Shown: positions 9,703 to 22,382 of the stretch, piece after piece
Position numbering within the stretch: position 1 is the stretch's first letter
Layout of the letters: each line of letters begins with the position of its first letter
Source: Candidatus Protistibacter heckmannii
Lineage (GTDB): Bacteria; Pseudomonadota; Gammaproteobacteria; Burkholderiales; Burkholderiaceae
DNA length: 64,000 nt
NCBI GenBank assembly: GCA_025050535.1
Contig: JALBVF010000004.1
Location: 1 to 64,000, forward strand
Reading direction: 5' to 3'
Position numbers and translations under genes: made by a program
Notes under the pieces: model-generated
What the model saw: only the letters and a program-made list of their open reading frames with translations
The model's database searches: none
What the model was told of the DNA's origin: nothing

Positions 9703-10341
9703 TCAGGCGCGCAGCAGCGGCACTGCGGTGGCCTTCTGCAGCTCGTCGAAGCTCAGGCCTTCGGCCATGTCGACCACCACCAGGCCCTTGGGCGTCACGT
9801 CGATGACGGCCAGGTCGGTGTAGATGTGGTCCATGCAGCCGATGCCGGTGAGAGGATAGGTGCAGGCGGGCACGATCTTGCTTTCGCCCTGCTTGGTGGT
9901 GTGTTCCATCATCACGAAGACCTTCTTCGCGCCGACGGCCAGATCCATCGCGCCGCCCACGACGGGGATGGCGTCGGGCGCGCCGGTGTGCCAGGTTGCC
10001 AGGTTGCCAGTGGCCGACACCTGGAAGGCGCCGAGCATGCAGATGTCCAGATGGCCGCCGCGCATCATCGAGAAGGAATCAGCGTGGTGGAAATACGCGC
10101 CGCCGGTCAGCAGCATCACCGCCTGCTTGCCGGCGTTGATCAGGTCCCAGTCCTCCTCGCCGGCGGCCGGCGCTGGGCCCATGCCCAGCAGGCCGTTCTC
10201 GCTGTGCATGAAGACTTCGCGGTCCTTGGACAGATGGTTGACCACCATGGTCGGCAGGCCGATTCCCAGGTTCACGTAGGCGCCTTCGGGAATGTCGCGG
10301 GCGGCGCGCGCCGCCATCTGGTCGCGGGTCATCTTGCTCAT
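9703..10341 (-). CDS. pcaJ: 3-oxoadipate CoA-transferase beta subunit
   Basis: This 212-residue protein contains GAYVNLGIGLPTMV and the SENGLLGMG motif with the catalytic Glu that carries CoA, plus GGAMDLAVGAKKV. With PcaI it moves CoA from succinyl-CoA to beta-ketoadipate. The ATG is preceded by GGAAGGA and overlaps the pcaI stop as ATGA, so the two were translationally coupled. The frame is full length. Its partner PcaI ends early, though only about 17 residues are lost, so some activity might persist. Confidence 0.9.
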   Translation of the reverse strand: MSKMTRDQMAARAARDIPEGAYVNLGIGLPTMVVNHLSKDREVFMHSENGLLGMGPAPAAGEEDWDLINAGKQAVMLLTGGAYFHHADSFSMMRGGHLDICMLGAFQVSATGNLATWHTGAPDAIPVVGGAMDLAVGAKKVFVMMEHTTKQGESKIVPACTYPLTGIGCMDHIYTDLAVIDVTPKGLVVVDMAEGLSFDELQKATAVPLLRA

Positions 10342-11012
10342 GCCGGTTCCTTCCTTGCCAACACCACCTTCTGCATGAAGATGCCCGGCGTGACGATGTG
10401 TTCGGGATCGAGTTAGCCGAGTTCAACGACCTCCTCCACCTTCGCGATCGCCTGCTTGGCGGCCATCGCCATGATCTGGCCGAAGTTGCGCGCGGTCTTG
10501 CAGTAGATCAGGTTTCCCCAGCGGTCGCCCTTGAGCGCCTTGATCAGCGCGAAGTCGTCGTGGATTGGGTTTTCGAAGACGTATTGCTTGCCGTCGATCA
10601 GGCGTGTCTCCTTACCCTCGGCGAGCTGCGTGCTGTAGCCGGTGGGGCTGAAGAAGCCGCCGATGCCGGCGCCGGCGGCGCGGATGCGCTCGGCCAGATT
10701 ACCCTGGGGCACCAGCTCGAGCTCGACCTTGCCGGCGCTGTACAGGCCGTCGAATACCTGCGAATCGGTCTGGCGCGGGAAGGAGCAGATCACCTTGCGC
10801 ACCTTTCCGGTCTTGAGCAGCGCCGCCAGGCCGGTCTCGCCGTTGCCGGCGTTGTTGTTGACGATGACCAGGTCGGTGGCACCGTTGGCGATCAGCGCGT
10901 CGATGAGTTCATGCTGCATGCCTGCGCCGCCGAAGCTGTCGACCATGACGGTGGCGCCATCGTGGATGTCGGCGACCGCCGCTTCCAGCGTGGGAGAGAT
11001 TTTATTGATCAA
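10338..11012 (-). pseudogene. pcaI: 3-oxoadipate CoA-transferase alpha subunit, premature TAA near the C-terminus
   Basis: The start is a TTG at 11012 (INKISPTLEAAV), where relatives use ATG. The family pattern is clear: GATVMVDSFGGAGMQHELIDAL, NNNAGNGETGLAALL and a GGFFSPTGY loop. A TAA at 10413-10415 follows VVELG; the same frame continues LDPEHIVTPGIFMQKVVLARKEPA to TGA 10338, overlapping the pcaJ start. A Glu codon GAA to TAA would explain it. The weak start and missing tail both point to decay, yet this is a mild lesion and the protein might still fold. Confidence 0.75.
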
Positions 11013-11162
11013 GACTGTCTCGACAAAGTTATCGGAAGCACGGAGCCTGCGAGGCTGCCTGTCCTGCACACCCATATTGTTCTATATGCGAACACGCGTT
11101 CTAATACGTAACAAAATTACCAGGCCGAAAGCGTAGTCAACCATTGGGCCGATGCCAAGCTG
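11013..11162. promoter_or_regulatory. Divergent pca promoter/operator region
   Basis: This 150-bp spacer lies between the leftward pcaI operon and the rightward IclR gene. In related bacteria such spacers hold the IclR (PcaR/PcaU type) operator and both promoters. AT-richer stretches occur at 11078-11125. I could not identify a convincing operator repeat by eye. Confidence 0.4.
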
Positions 11163-11993
11163 ATGACAACCACTAGCCAACGAGACGACCAAGCCGCAAG
11201 CCCGCCCGGAGAGGCAGCGGAGGCGGAGCTCAAACCCAGCGATTCCTATCTATAGTCCTTCGCCCGCGGTCTAACCGTGATCCGTACCTTCAGCGCCGAG
11301 CGGCCCGCCCAGCCCCTCTCCGAGGTGGCCGAGGCCGCCGGCCTCTCGCGCGCCGGCGCGCCCCGCGTGCTGCTCACCCTCGCGGGGCTGGGCTACGTCA
11401 GCAGCGAAGGCCGGATCTTTCGCCTCACGCCGAAGATCCTCGACCTGTGCTTCGCCTATCTCACTTCGCTGCCGTTCTGGAATCTGGCCGAGCCGGTGAT
11501 CGAAGAGCTGGTGCAGCAGATCCACGAAATCTGCTCGGCCTCGGTGCTCGACGGCACGGACATCGTCTATGTGCTGCGCGTTCCCACGCACAAGATCATA
11601 GCGATCAACCTCTCCATCGGCAGCCGCCTGCCGGCCTATTGCACGTCGATGGGCCGGGTACTGCTCTCAGGCCTGGCGCCCGAGGCGCTGGACCAGGTGC
11701 TCTCGCGCTCCGGCCTCAGGAAGAACACCGGCCGCACCATCGTCGACCCCGGGCAACTCAAGGCCGTGATCGCCGAGACCGGCAGGCAGGGCTTGGCCAT
11801 CGTCAACCAGGAACTCGAAGAGGGCCTGATCTCGCTCTCCGCGCCGATCCGCGACCGCTCCGGCCGCATCATCGCGGCGATGAACGTCAGCGGCCAGGCC
11901 AACAGCAGTTCGCCGCGCCAGATGCTCAAGACCTTCCTGCCGCCGCTGCTCGAATCGAGTTCGCGCATCTCGGCGATGCTCGGCCGCGCCTGA
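11163..11993 (+). pseudogene. IclR-family regulator of the pca genes, early amber codon
   Basis: From ATG 11163 (MTTTSQRDDQ) the frame reaches SDSYL then TAG at 11253-11255, then continues in frame SFARGLTVIRTFSAERP. The family reads YxQSFARGL here, so CAG to TAG is likely. After the stop the winged helix (LSEVAEAAGLSRAGAPRVLLTL) and the effector domain (GRVLLSGL, NQELEEGLISLSAPI) are complete to TGA 11991. A GTG at 11277 could restart translation just before the DNA-binding domain, giving a 238-residue protein. Position divergent to pcaIJFHG and family type suggest a PcaR/PcaU-like activator for protocatechuate or beta-ketoadipate. Confidence 0.75.
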
Positions 11994-12064
11994 GCTCGCG
12001 GCGAACGGACAACCCGCCCTGGATGTCCCGCGCGGCGCGGCCAACTCTAGGGTTAAACCCGGAT

Positions 12065-12106
12065 GGCCCATTTTGTATGCAAAACACAAAATGGGCCGTT
12101 TCTTTT
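12065..12106 (+). terminator. Rho-independent terminator of the IclR gene
   Basis: A perfect 12-bp inverted repeat (GGCCCATTTTGT at 12065-12076, its complement at 12086-12097) with a 9-base loop is followed by GTTTCTTTT. It separates the regulator from the malonate cluster. Confidence 0.75.
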
Positions 12107-12116
12107 AGCGCCTAGC

Positions 12117-13654
<1,538 letters not shown>

Positions 13655-13730
13655 GGACGACATGGCTGAAGACGACAAGGAAAGCGGAACCGGCGGCGAA
13701 CATCAACCGACATACAAACGGAGACACAAT

Positions 13731-14638
13731 ATGGACAAGAACACCAATGAAGCGCGCCGCAGACTGATCCTCGGCGCGGCGGCGCGGCCCTCGCCCAGGC
13801 CAACAAGACGCTGAAGATTTCGCACCAGTTCCCGGGCGGCACCATCGACCAGGGCTACTTCCGCGACCGCCTGTACCGCAAGTTCGCCGTCGAACTCGAG
13901 AAGCGCAGCAAGGGCGCGCTGGACATCAACCTCGATCCCATGCCCTACGCCGGCGGCGAAGTGCAGGAGACCAACATCGGCCTGACGCCCGGCCTGGTCA
14001 CCAACTACGAGCAGGGCGCCGCCTGGAAGAGCCGCGAGGTCGGCAAGATGCTCACCAAGATTCTCGAGGACAAGGGCATCGTCATCCTAAGCTTGGTCTG
14101 GCAGGCGGGCGCAGCCGCCAGCCGCGCCAAGGGCCTGAAGATCCGCGGCAGCAGCCGCGAGATGGACATGATGCTCAAGGCCGCCGGCACCTCGGTGATC
14201 TCGCTGCCCTCCAACGAAATCTACGCGGCGATGCAGACCGGCGCGATGGACGCCACCTACACCTCCTCGACCAGCTTCATCTCCTTCAAGATCGAGGAGC
14301 GGTCGAAGAACTTCACCACCGGTCGCACCAACGCCTACTGGTTCATGCTCGAGACGCTGATGATGTCCAAGCAGATCTTCGACGGCCTGCCCAAGGCGCA
14401 GCAGGATATGCTCATGCAGATCGGCGGCGAGCTGGAGAAATTCGCCACCGACGCCGCCAAGGCCGACGATAAGCTCGCCGCCGACGTCTAAGCCAAGGCC
14501 GGCAGCAAGGTCTTCGACCTGGACGCGCCCACCGTGAAGAAGTGGCAGGCGCTGGCGCGCGACACAGCTTGGAAGGACTTCGCCGGCCGCAGCGAAATCT
14601 GCGCCGCCCTGCTCAAGGCGGCCGAGAAGCTGATCTGA
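13731..14638 (+). pseudogene. dctP: TRAP transporter periplasmic solute-binding protein (DctP type)
   Basis: ATG 13731 follows a GGAGA box. The signal peptide begins with twin Arg (ARRRLILGAAA), then the frame slips: the mature part ALAQANKTLKISHQFPGG is in a different frame. A short deletion precedes GLKIRGSSREMDM, since relatives have several more residues there. A TAA at 14489-14491 follows KLAADV, then the frame resumes AKAGSKVFDLD to TGA 14636. Ligand-contact features such as RGSSREMD and SNEIYAAMQTGAMDA remain. The neighbours make malonate or a similar dicarboxylate the likely ligand. The stop overlaps the dctQ start. Confidence 0.85.
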
Positions 14639-15156
14639 TGCTGACCCCTGCCATCCGCGCGCTCGACCGCTGGCTCTCGGCGGTCAACCGCTTCATGGTC
14701 TGGCTGGGAATGCTCGCCCTGCTGGCCGCGTCGCTGGTGCTGACCTACAGCGTGCTCTCGCGCATGCTGTTCAAGGCCGCGACCGACTGGCAGGACGAGG
14801 CCGCCGTGTTCTGCCTGGTTGGCGCCACCTTCCTGTGCAGCGCCTTCGTGCAGCATGCGCGCGGCCACGTCGGCATCGCCGCCCTGGTCGGCGTGCTGCC
14901 GCCGATGGTCAACCGCGCGCGCCAATGGCTGGTCGATCTGGGCTCGCTGATTTTCTGCGCCTTCTTCGACTGAAAGTCCTGGACGCTCTGGCACGAGGCC
15001 TGGGTCGAGAACCAGACCACCTCCTCGTCCTGGGCGCCGCCGCTGTGGATTCCCTACGGCCTCATGGCGGCTGGCATGGCCCTGCTGACGCTGCAGATCC
15101 TGCTGCAGGTCCTCGCCCCGAGCGCCGCCGCGCCCGCCCCAGAACGAACCCACTAG
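14638..15156 (+). pseudogene. dctQ: TRAP transporter small permease (DctQ type), TGA at a Trp position
   Basis: The ATG overlaps the dctP stop. About four membrane helices are expected; the first two are seen in MVWLGMLALLAASLVLTY and AAVFCLVGATFLCSAF. A TGA at 14971-14973 follows CAFFD, then the same frame gives [17 protein letters not shown] and a last helix to TAG 15154. TGG to TGA fits the position before KSW. Without the last helix the protein could not pair with DctM. Confidence 0.8.
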
Positions 15157-15168
15157 GAAAGAAAGCGC

Positions 15169-16440
15169 ATGTCGATGCTCGTGCTGGGCCTGCTGTTCAC
15201 CGTCGTGACGCTGGTCATCATGTTTTCCGGCATGCCGATCGCTTTTTCCCTGGGCTCGGTCGCGCTGCTGTTCATGTATCTGTTCATGCCGGCCTCGGCG
15301 CTGGACACCGTCACACAGAACGTCTACGAGGAGATGGCCAGCATCACCCTGCTCTCCATCCCGCTGTTCATCCTCAAGGGCTCGGCGATCGGCAAGTCGC
15401 GCGCCGGCCAGGACCTCTACACCGCGCTGCACGTCTGGATGGGCCGCATCCCCGGCGGCCTGGGCGTGGCCAACGTCTTCGCCTGCGCGCTGTTCGCGGC
15501 GATGGCCGGCTCCGGCCCCGCGACCTACTCCGCGATCGGCAGCGCCGGCATCATCACCGCCAGCGGCACCCTGGGCATCCTGCTTCCGCCCTCGATCACC
15601 ATGATCCTCTACGCCGTGGCCGCCGAGCAGTCGCTGGGCCGGCTCTTCCTCGCCGGCATCGGACCGGGGCTGCTGCTCGTCGCGATCTTCGCCGCCTACA
15701 CCGTCTGGCGCTTCCGCGGCGAGCTCGCGCGCGGCACGATACCGCATACCACCGAGACCTTCAGCATGAGCGAGAAGCTCGCGGTGCTGCTGCGCGTGCT
15801 GCCCTTCGTGATCCTGCTCATCGGCGTGATGGTCGCGCTCTACTGCGGCTACGCCACGCCCTCCGAGATGGCGGGCCTGAGCGCGGTGCTGGCGCTGGCG
15901 ATGATCTACGGCATCTGGAAGCCGAAGGACCTGGCGCCGACCATGAGCTCGACGCTCAAGGAATCGACCATGCTGATGTTCATCATCGGCATGTCGCTGC
16001 TCTTCTCCTACGTCATGAGCGATCTGCACATCAGCCAGTCGGCCGCGCAGTGGATTGTGGAGCTGCATCTCTCGCGCTGGGCGCTGTTCGCGGCGATCCT
16101 CTTCCTGGTGATCGTACTCGGCTTCTTCCTGCCGCCGGTGTCGATCATCCTCATGACCGCGCCCATCATCCTGACGCCGCTCAAGGCCGCGGGCTTCGAC
16201 CTGGTGTAGTTCGGCATCCTCATGACCATCGTCACGGAAACCGGCCTGATCCATCCTCCGGACGGCCTCAATATCTTCGTCATAAAAAATATCGCGCCGG
16301 ACATTCCTCTCGGAGAGATAATCTGGAGCATCGTGCCTTTCGTGATCCTGATGCTGCTGGTGGTGGTACTGATCTGCGTCTTCTCCGGCATCACCAACGG
16401 GCTTCCGGACATGATCATGGGACCGATGGCGGTGAAGTAG
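15169..16440 (+). pseudogene. dctM: TRAP transporter large permease (DctM type), amber codon at a Trp position
   Basis: This is a multi-helix inner-membrane carrier starting MSMLVLGLLFTVVTLVIMFSG. The frame is open for 346 residues to a TAG at 16207-16209 (after AAGFDLV), then continues FGILMTIVTETGLIHPP to TAG 16438. Relatives have Trp before FGI, so TGG to TAG is the likely change. The lost part holds the last two helices, including the conserved TGLIHPP segment normally needed for transport. With dctP and dctQ also broken, no functional TRAP system remains here. Confidence 0.85.
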
Positions 16441-16474
16441 CCAAGAACAACATCCCCTCACTACCGGGTGCAGC

Positions 16475-17833
16475 ATGGGAAAATCGGCTTTCCTCAGCTG
16501 GTTCACCGACAAGCTGGCGCAGCTCGCGCAGCGCGGCGAGGGCGCGCATCCGGTCCCCTCGCGTAAGATCAAGCGCGCCATCTCCCTGTGCCTGGCCCTG
16601 CTCTCCGAACACGGCGAGGCCGCCGGCGCCAAGCTCGCGTGCGACCTGCACATGGTCTACCAGCCCCTGGGCAACGAGGAGACGGATCGATTCTTCGATC
16701 ATCTCGCCACCGAATTCTCGCCCGACCCCAACGCGGTGATGGCTGCCGCCGAAGCCTACCGCGCCGATCCCTCGCTGGCGAACCTGCAGGCGCTGCAGGA
16801 CGCGGTGGAGCCGCCGCGCCAGGAGCTGTGCCGGCGCATGAACATCATCCCCGGAGGCACCTCAGGCCTGGTCGGCATGCGCAAGCGCGTGCTGCGCGGG
16901 CTGCCCACGCATCCAAACTGGCAGCCGCTGGAGTCAGACCTCTCGCATCTGCTGCGCTCCTGGTTAAACCGCGGCTTCCTCGACATGCGCCGCATCGACT
17001 GGCGCACCTCGGCCCTGGTGCTGGAGAAGCTGATCGAATACGAGGCGGTGCACCAGATCCAGGGCTGGTGCGACCTGCGCCGCCGGCTCGAGGCCGACCG
17101 CCGCTGCTACGCCTATTTCCATCCGGCCCTGCCCAACGAGCCGATCATCTTCATCGAAGTGGCGCTGGCGCCGGAGCTCTCCTCCAAGGTGCAGCCCCTG
17201 CTCGACCTGGACTCCGTGGTGAGCGATCCGAACCGCGCCGACCACGCGATTTTCTATTCCATCACCAACTGCCAGGAAGGCCTGCACGGCATCTCCTTCA
17301 GCCACTTCCTGATCAAGCAGGTGGCCGAGGACCTGGGGCGCGAATTCCCGCGCCTGCGGCATTTCGCCACGCTCTCGCCGATCCCAGGCTTCCGCTCCTG
17401 GCGGCAGTCCCATGCGGGGATGGAGGAGAAAAAGGGCAACGAGGCCCTGCAAGCGGTCATGTGGACGCTGGCCAGACCCGACTGGTTCAAGCCAGCCCGA
17501 AGCCGAGAAGCTGCGCACGCCACTCATGCAGCTCTTCGCCCACTATCTGCTCCACGCCAAGTCGCGCAGCGCGCCGACCGAGCCGCTCGATCCCGTCGCC
17601 CGCTTCCACCTCGGCAACGGCGCCCAGCTCGGGCAGATCAACTGGTTGGGCGACACCTCGCCAGCCGGCATGCAGCGCTCATGCGGCCTGATGGTCAACT
17701 ACATCTACAAGCTGGCTGACATCGAGCGCAACCACGAGGCCTATACGAAGGAGCACCGCATCATCGCGGCCCCCGCATCGAGGACATAGCCAAGGACTCG
17801 CTGGCCGGGAAGGGCGTGACGGCGGGCCGCTGA
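16475..17833 (+). pseudogene. Malonyl-CoA decarboxylase, two frameshifts
   Basis: The N-terminal helical domain and most of the acyltransferase-like catalytic domain are open from MGKSAFLSWFTDKLAQ (16475) through RRMNIIPGGTSGLVGMR and ISFSHFLIKQVAEDLG. Near 17498 the frame changes, and PEAEKLRTPLMQLFAHYLL to [23 protein letters not shown] lies in the next frame, which holds family signature residues. A second slip near 17768 moves the end ([18 protein letters not shown]) to a third frame, with stop 17831. It decarboxylates malonyl-CoA to acetyl-CoA, completing the matB-TRAP-mcd malonate route. It converges on upp. Confidence 0.85.
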
Positions 17834-17848
17834 GCCCGCCGCCAGCGT

Positions 17849-18482
<634 letters not shown>

Positions 18483-18653
18483 GCGGGAGACGTCCGAAAT
18501 TTTTTCCGTATTGTGCACGATGTATGCTGCAAAGCAACTTGCACGCCAAGTTTGGACTCGCCTACATTCGCCGCGTGACGCGACGCAGCAAACGCGCCGC
18601 AGCCTCGCCCGCGTCCGCCCCGGCCGCGGCGCACATAACAAGGAGAGACCTCG

Positions 18654-19793
18654 ATGTCCGACAACTACTTCCCGAGTTGGAAAGAAAACACGTCCGGAGG
18701 CATCGTCGCCCCGGACGAGCGCCTGTCCGGCGGCCAGACGCTGGCGATGGGCCTGCAGCACGTGGTCGAGATGTTCGGCGCCACGGTCCTGGCGCCGCTG
18801 CTCATGGGCTTCAATCCGAACGTGGCAATCTTCATGTCCGGCATCGGCACCCTGATCTTCTTCGTCCTCGTGGGCGGCCGCGTGCCCAGCTACCTGAGCT
18901 CGAGCTTCGCCTTCATCGGCGTGGTGATCGCCGCCACCGGCTATGCCGGCGGCGGAGCGAACGCCAACATCGGCGTGGCCCTGGGCGGCATCATCGCCTG
19001 CGGCGCGGTCTATGTGGCGATCGGCCTGATCGTGATGGCCATCGGCTCCGGCTGGGTGGAAAAACTCATGCCTCCCGTGGTCACCGGCTCGGTGGTCGCG
19101 GTGATCGGCCTGAACCTCGCGCCGATCGCGGTCAAGGGCCGCCACCGGCACGAGCTTCGACGCCTGGATGGCCCTGATGACCGTGCTCTGCGTGGGTGGC
19201 GTGGCGGTGTTCGCGCGCGACATGCCGCAGCGCCTGCCGATCCTGCTGGGCCTGATCGCGCCGGTGGCGGTGATCCTGGTGGCGGAGAACCTCGGGCACA
19301 TCAAGGCGGTAAGCGCGATGACCGGCCGCAACCTCGACGGCTACATGGGCCGCGCTTTCCTCGGCGACGGCATCGCGACCATGGTGTCGGGCGGCATGGG
19401 CGGCACAGGCGTGACCACCTACGCGGAGAACATCGGCGTGATGGCGGTGACCAAGATCTATTCGACCCTGGTCTTCGTCGTGGCCGCGGTGATCGCGCTG
19501 GTGCTGGGCTTCTCGCCCAAGTTCGGTGCGTTGATCGGCACCATCCCGGGCCCCGTGCTCGGCGGCGTGTCGATCGTGGTCTTCGGCCTGATCGCCATCG
19601 CCGGCGCGCGCATCTGGGTGCCGAACCAGGTCGATTTCGGCGACAACCGCAATCTGATCGTGGCCGCCGTCACCCTGGTGCTGGGCGCGGGCGACTTCAC
19701 CATCCACCTGAGCGGCTTCATCCTGGGCGGCATCGGCACCGCGACCTTCGGCGCCATCATCCTGCATTGGCTGCTGGGCTGCCGCGCCAAGTA
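18654..19793 (+). pseudogene. NCS2-family uracil/xanthine permease, frameshift and internal deletion
   Basis: This is an inner-membrane nucleobase symporter. The N-terminal half is open from [16 protein letters not shown] with [17 protein letters not shown] and the SSSFAFIG motif. The frame breaks near 19137 after LAPIAVKG, and the rest ([14 protein letters not shown] onward) is one frame over. After [14 protein letters not shown] the sequence joins [23 protein letters not shown] directly, where relatives have roughly 40-50 more residues. The signature GDGIATMVSGGMGGTGVTTYAENIG is intact. An AAGGAGAG box precedes the start. Next to upp, uracil is the likely substrate. Confidence 0.8.
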
Positions 19794-19811
19794 AAGCGCA
19801 GCCGCGCAAAC

Positions 19812-19840
19812 AAAACGGCCGCCCGAGGGCGGCCGTTTTT
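19812..19840. terminator. Bidirectional rho-independent terminator
   Basis: The repeat AAAACGGCCGCCC (19812-19824) pairs with its complement at 19827-19839, leaving a two-base gap. A-run and T-run flanks allow it to serve the permease from the left and the FAH-family gene from the right. Confidence 0.8.
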
Positions 19841-19864
19841 CATTGGCGGAGCGCGAAAGCCGGC

Positions 19865-20719
19865 TCAGGCCTTCTCGTCGGCGACCGGATTGCGCAGCAC
19901 GCCGATGCCGGAGATCTCCACTTCCACCGTGTCGCCGTGCTTCATCCACAGCGGCGGGGTGCGCGCCCAGCCGACGCCGCCGGTGGTGCCAGTGATGATC
20001 ACGTCGCCGGGATACAGATTGGTGAAGTCCGAGCAGTATTCGACCAGGGTGGCGATCGGGAAGATCAGGTCGTCGGTGCTGGCGTCCTGCACCACCTGGC
20101 CGTTCAGGCGCGTCTGCAGCTTGAGCTTGGACGGATCGGGGATGTCGTCGGTGGTGACCAGCCAGGGGCCGAAGCCGCCGGTGAAGGGGAAGTTCTTGCC
20201 GGGGATGAACTGCGAGGTGCGCCTCTGCCAGTCGCGCACGCTGCCGTCGTTGTAGCAGGAATAGCCCGCCACGTGCGCGAGCGCGTCGGCCGCCTTGATG
20301 TGGCGGCTGCTCTTGCCGATGATCACGGCGAGCTCGCCCTCGAAGTCGAACATCTCCGAGACCAGCGGCCGGATCATGGGCTGCAGGTGGCCCGCCTGGC
20401 TGTCGGCGAAGCGGGTGAAGATCATCGGGAACTTTGGCACGGTGTTGCCGGTTTCCAGCACGTGGCTCAGGTAGTTGATGCCCACGCAGAAGATCTTCTC
20501 CGGATTCGGGATCACGGGCAGGAATTCAATGTCTGCGAGCGCCAGGCGCGGCAGCGCCGACAGGTCGCGGCCCTTGAGCCCCGCGAGCTTGCCCGAAGCC
20601 AGCAGGCCGCGAAGATCGGCGCCGAGCTCGGCGGCCAGCGGCGCCAGATCGACCACCTTGTCGCCGTCGACGATGCCGTAGAACTCGCGGCCCTGGTGGC
20701 GGAAACTGAGCAATTTCAT
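19865..20719 (-). CDS. Fumarylacetoacetate hydrolase-family protein
   Basis: This 284-residue protein starts MKLLSFRHQGREFYGI at ATG 20719; a longer reading to 20941 has no homology and overlaps the ggt gene. Family marks are FCVGINYLSH, the metal-site Glu pair in FDFEGELAVIIGK, NDGSVRDWQRRTSQFIPGKNF and PGDVIITGTTGGVGWARTPP near the end. Members hydrolyse or hydrate acylpyruvates and 2-oxo-enoic acids; the exact substrate here is unknown. No lesion is visible. It lies between a dead permease and a dead gamma-glutamyltransferase, so it is one of few intact catabolic genes in the first 30 kb. Confidence 0.85.
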   Translation of the reverse strand: MKLLSFRHQGREFYGIVDGDKVVDLAPLAAELGADLRGLLASGKLAGLKGRDLSALPRLALADIEFLPVIPNPEKIFCVGINYLSHVLETGNTVPKFPMIFTRFADSQAGHLQPMIRPLVSEMFDFEGELAVIIGKSSRHIKAADALAHVAGYSCYNDGSVRDWQRRTSQFIPGKNFPFTGGFGPWLVTTDDIPDPSKLKLQTRLNGQVVQDASTDDLIFPIATLVEYCSDFTNLYPGDVIITGTTGGVGWARTPPLWMKHGDTVEVEISGIGVLRNPVADEKA

Positions 20720-20757
20720 GTGATGTCTTTCTCTTATATGTGCATGGATTGCGCGGT

Positions 20758-22382
20758 TCAGTAGCCGGCGGCCAGGCCGTCGCGGCGGCTGTCGCTGGCG
20801 GCGACGTAGTCGTGGTCGGCGTCGTCGGAGAGCTTCCAGATGAACTGGCCGGAGCCAAAGTCCATGTAGGGGTCGTCGACCGACTTGGTCTGGTGGCCAA
20901 GCGCGACCAGGCCCGAGACCAGCTCGTGGCTCATCGTGCATTCGACGTCGAGCGTGAAGTCGCGGTTGAGCTTCCAGCGCGGCGCGGCGCAGGCGGCCTT
21001 GGGCTTCTGGCCGTAGGCGAGCACGCGCACGATGGTCTGCAGATGGGCCTGGGGCTGCATGTCGCCGCCCATGATGCCGAAGCTCATCTGTGGCTTGCCG
21101 TCCTTGGTCAGGAAGGCCGGGATGATGGTGTGGAAGGGCCGCTTGCGGCCGGCGACGACGTTGGGCGAGGCCGGGTCCGACGAGAAGCCGAAGCCGCGGT
21201 TCTGCAGGCTGATGCCCGCGCCGGGCACGACCACGCCGGAGCCGAAGCCCATGTAGTTCGACTCGATAAAGGAGATCATGCGGCCCTGCTCGTCGGCGGC
21301 GGTCAGGTAGATGGTGCCGCCGCTGCAGGGCATGCCGGCTCTGAAATGCGTGGCGCGCTTGCGGTCGATGAGCTTGGCACGGGGCTCACTAGATAGTCGG
21401 GATGCAGCATCTGCTCGGGCGTGACGTCCATGCTGCGCGGGTCGGACACGTAGCGGTAGACGTCGGCGAAGGCCAGCTTCATCGCCTCGATCTGCAGATG
21501 CTGGCTCTCCACGCCGTCCACCGGCAGGCCATCGATGTCGAAATGCTTGAGGATGCCCAGCGCGATCAGCGCGCCGATGTCCTGGCCGTTGGGCGGGATC
21601 TCGTGCATCTCGTAGCCCTTGTACTGCATCGAGATGGTCTCGACCCAGTCGGGCCTGAAGGCGGCGAGGTCGGCGGTGGTCATCGCGCCGCCGTTGGCCG
21701 CGCTGTGCGCGTCGATCTTCGCGGCGATCTCGCCCTGGTAGAAATCCTCCCAGCCAGAGGTGGCGATGCAGCGCAGGGTCGAGGCCGCGGCGGGGAAGAC
21801 GAACTTCTCGCCAACCTCGGGCGCGCGGCCGCGCGGCATGAAGGCTTCGGCATAGCCGGGCTGGTTGTGGATCTCGGGCACGGCGGCAGCCCATTTTTAT
21901 GCGACGATGGGCGGCACCGTATAGCCGCGCTCGGCGATCTCGATGGCTGGGGCCAGCAGGTCGGCGAAGGGCATGCTGCCGAACTTATCATGCAGCGCCG
22001 CCCAGCCGGCGATGGCGCCAGGCACGGTGACCGCGTCCCAGCCGCGCTTGGGGCGCTTGGCGAGGCCCTTGGCGTCGACGCCGTATTTGTTCTTGAAGTA
22101 CTCGGGGTTCCAGGCCTCGGGCGAGATGCCGGAGGAATTCAGGCCGTGGAGCTTCTTTCCGTCCCAGACGATGGCGAAGGCGTCGCTGCCCAGGCCGCAG
22201 GACACCGGTTCGAGGATGGTCATGCAGGCCGCCGCGGTGATGGCCGAGTCGATCGCGTTGCCGCCCTGGTAGAGGGTGCGCAGGCCGGCCTCCGCCGCGA
22301 GCGGATGCGAGGTGGACACCACGTTGCGGGCGAACACCGGGATGCGGATGGTGGGATAGAGATTCTTCCAGTCGAACTTCAT
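20758..22382 (-). pseudogene. Gamma-glutamyltransferase-family protein, stop and frameshift
   Basis: The gene starts MKFDWKNLYPTIRIPVFAR at 22382 and includes GGNAIDSAITAAACMTILEP. A TAA at 21897-21899 follows TVPPIVA and the same frame continues KWAAAVPEIHNQPGY. Near 21390 the frame changes before RAKLIDRKRATHF. The nucleophile region SGGTIYLTAADEQGR with its Thr and the NYMGFGSGVVVPGAGI stretch are preserved in the last frame, ending at TGA 20758. The enzyme would be self-cleaved and act on gamma-glutamyl or related amide bonds. It is translationally coupled to the upstream Bug receptor (ATGA overlap at 22379). Confidence 0.85.

Noticed and set aside
14488-16653. A 721-residue minus-strand frame opposite the TRAP genes
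   Set aside because: Composition (His, Gln, Asp, Arg-rich) is that of the complement of a membrane-protein gene; the plus-strand TRAP genes are clear.
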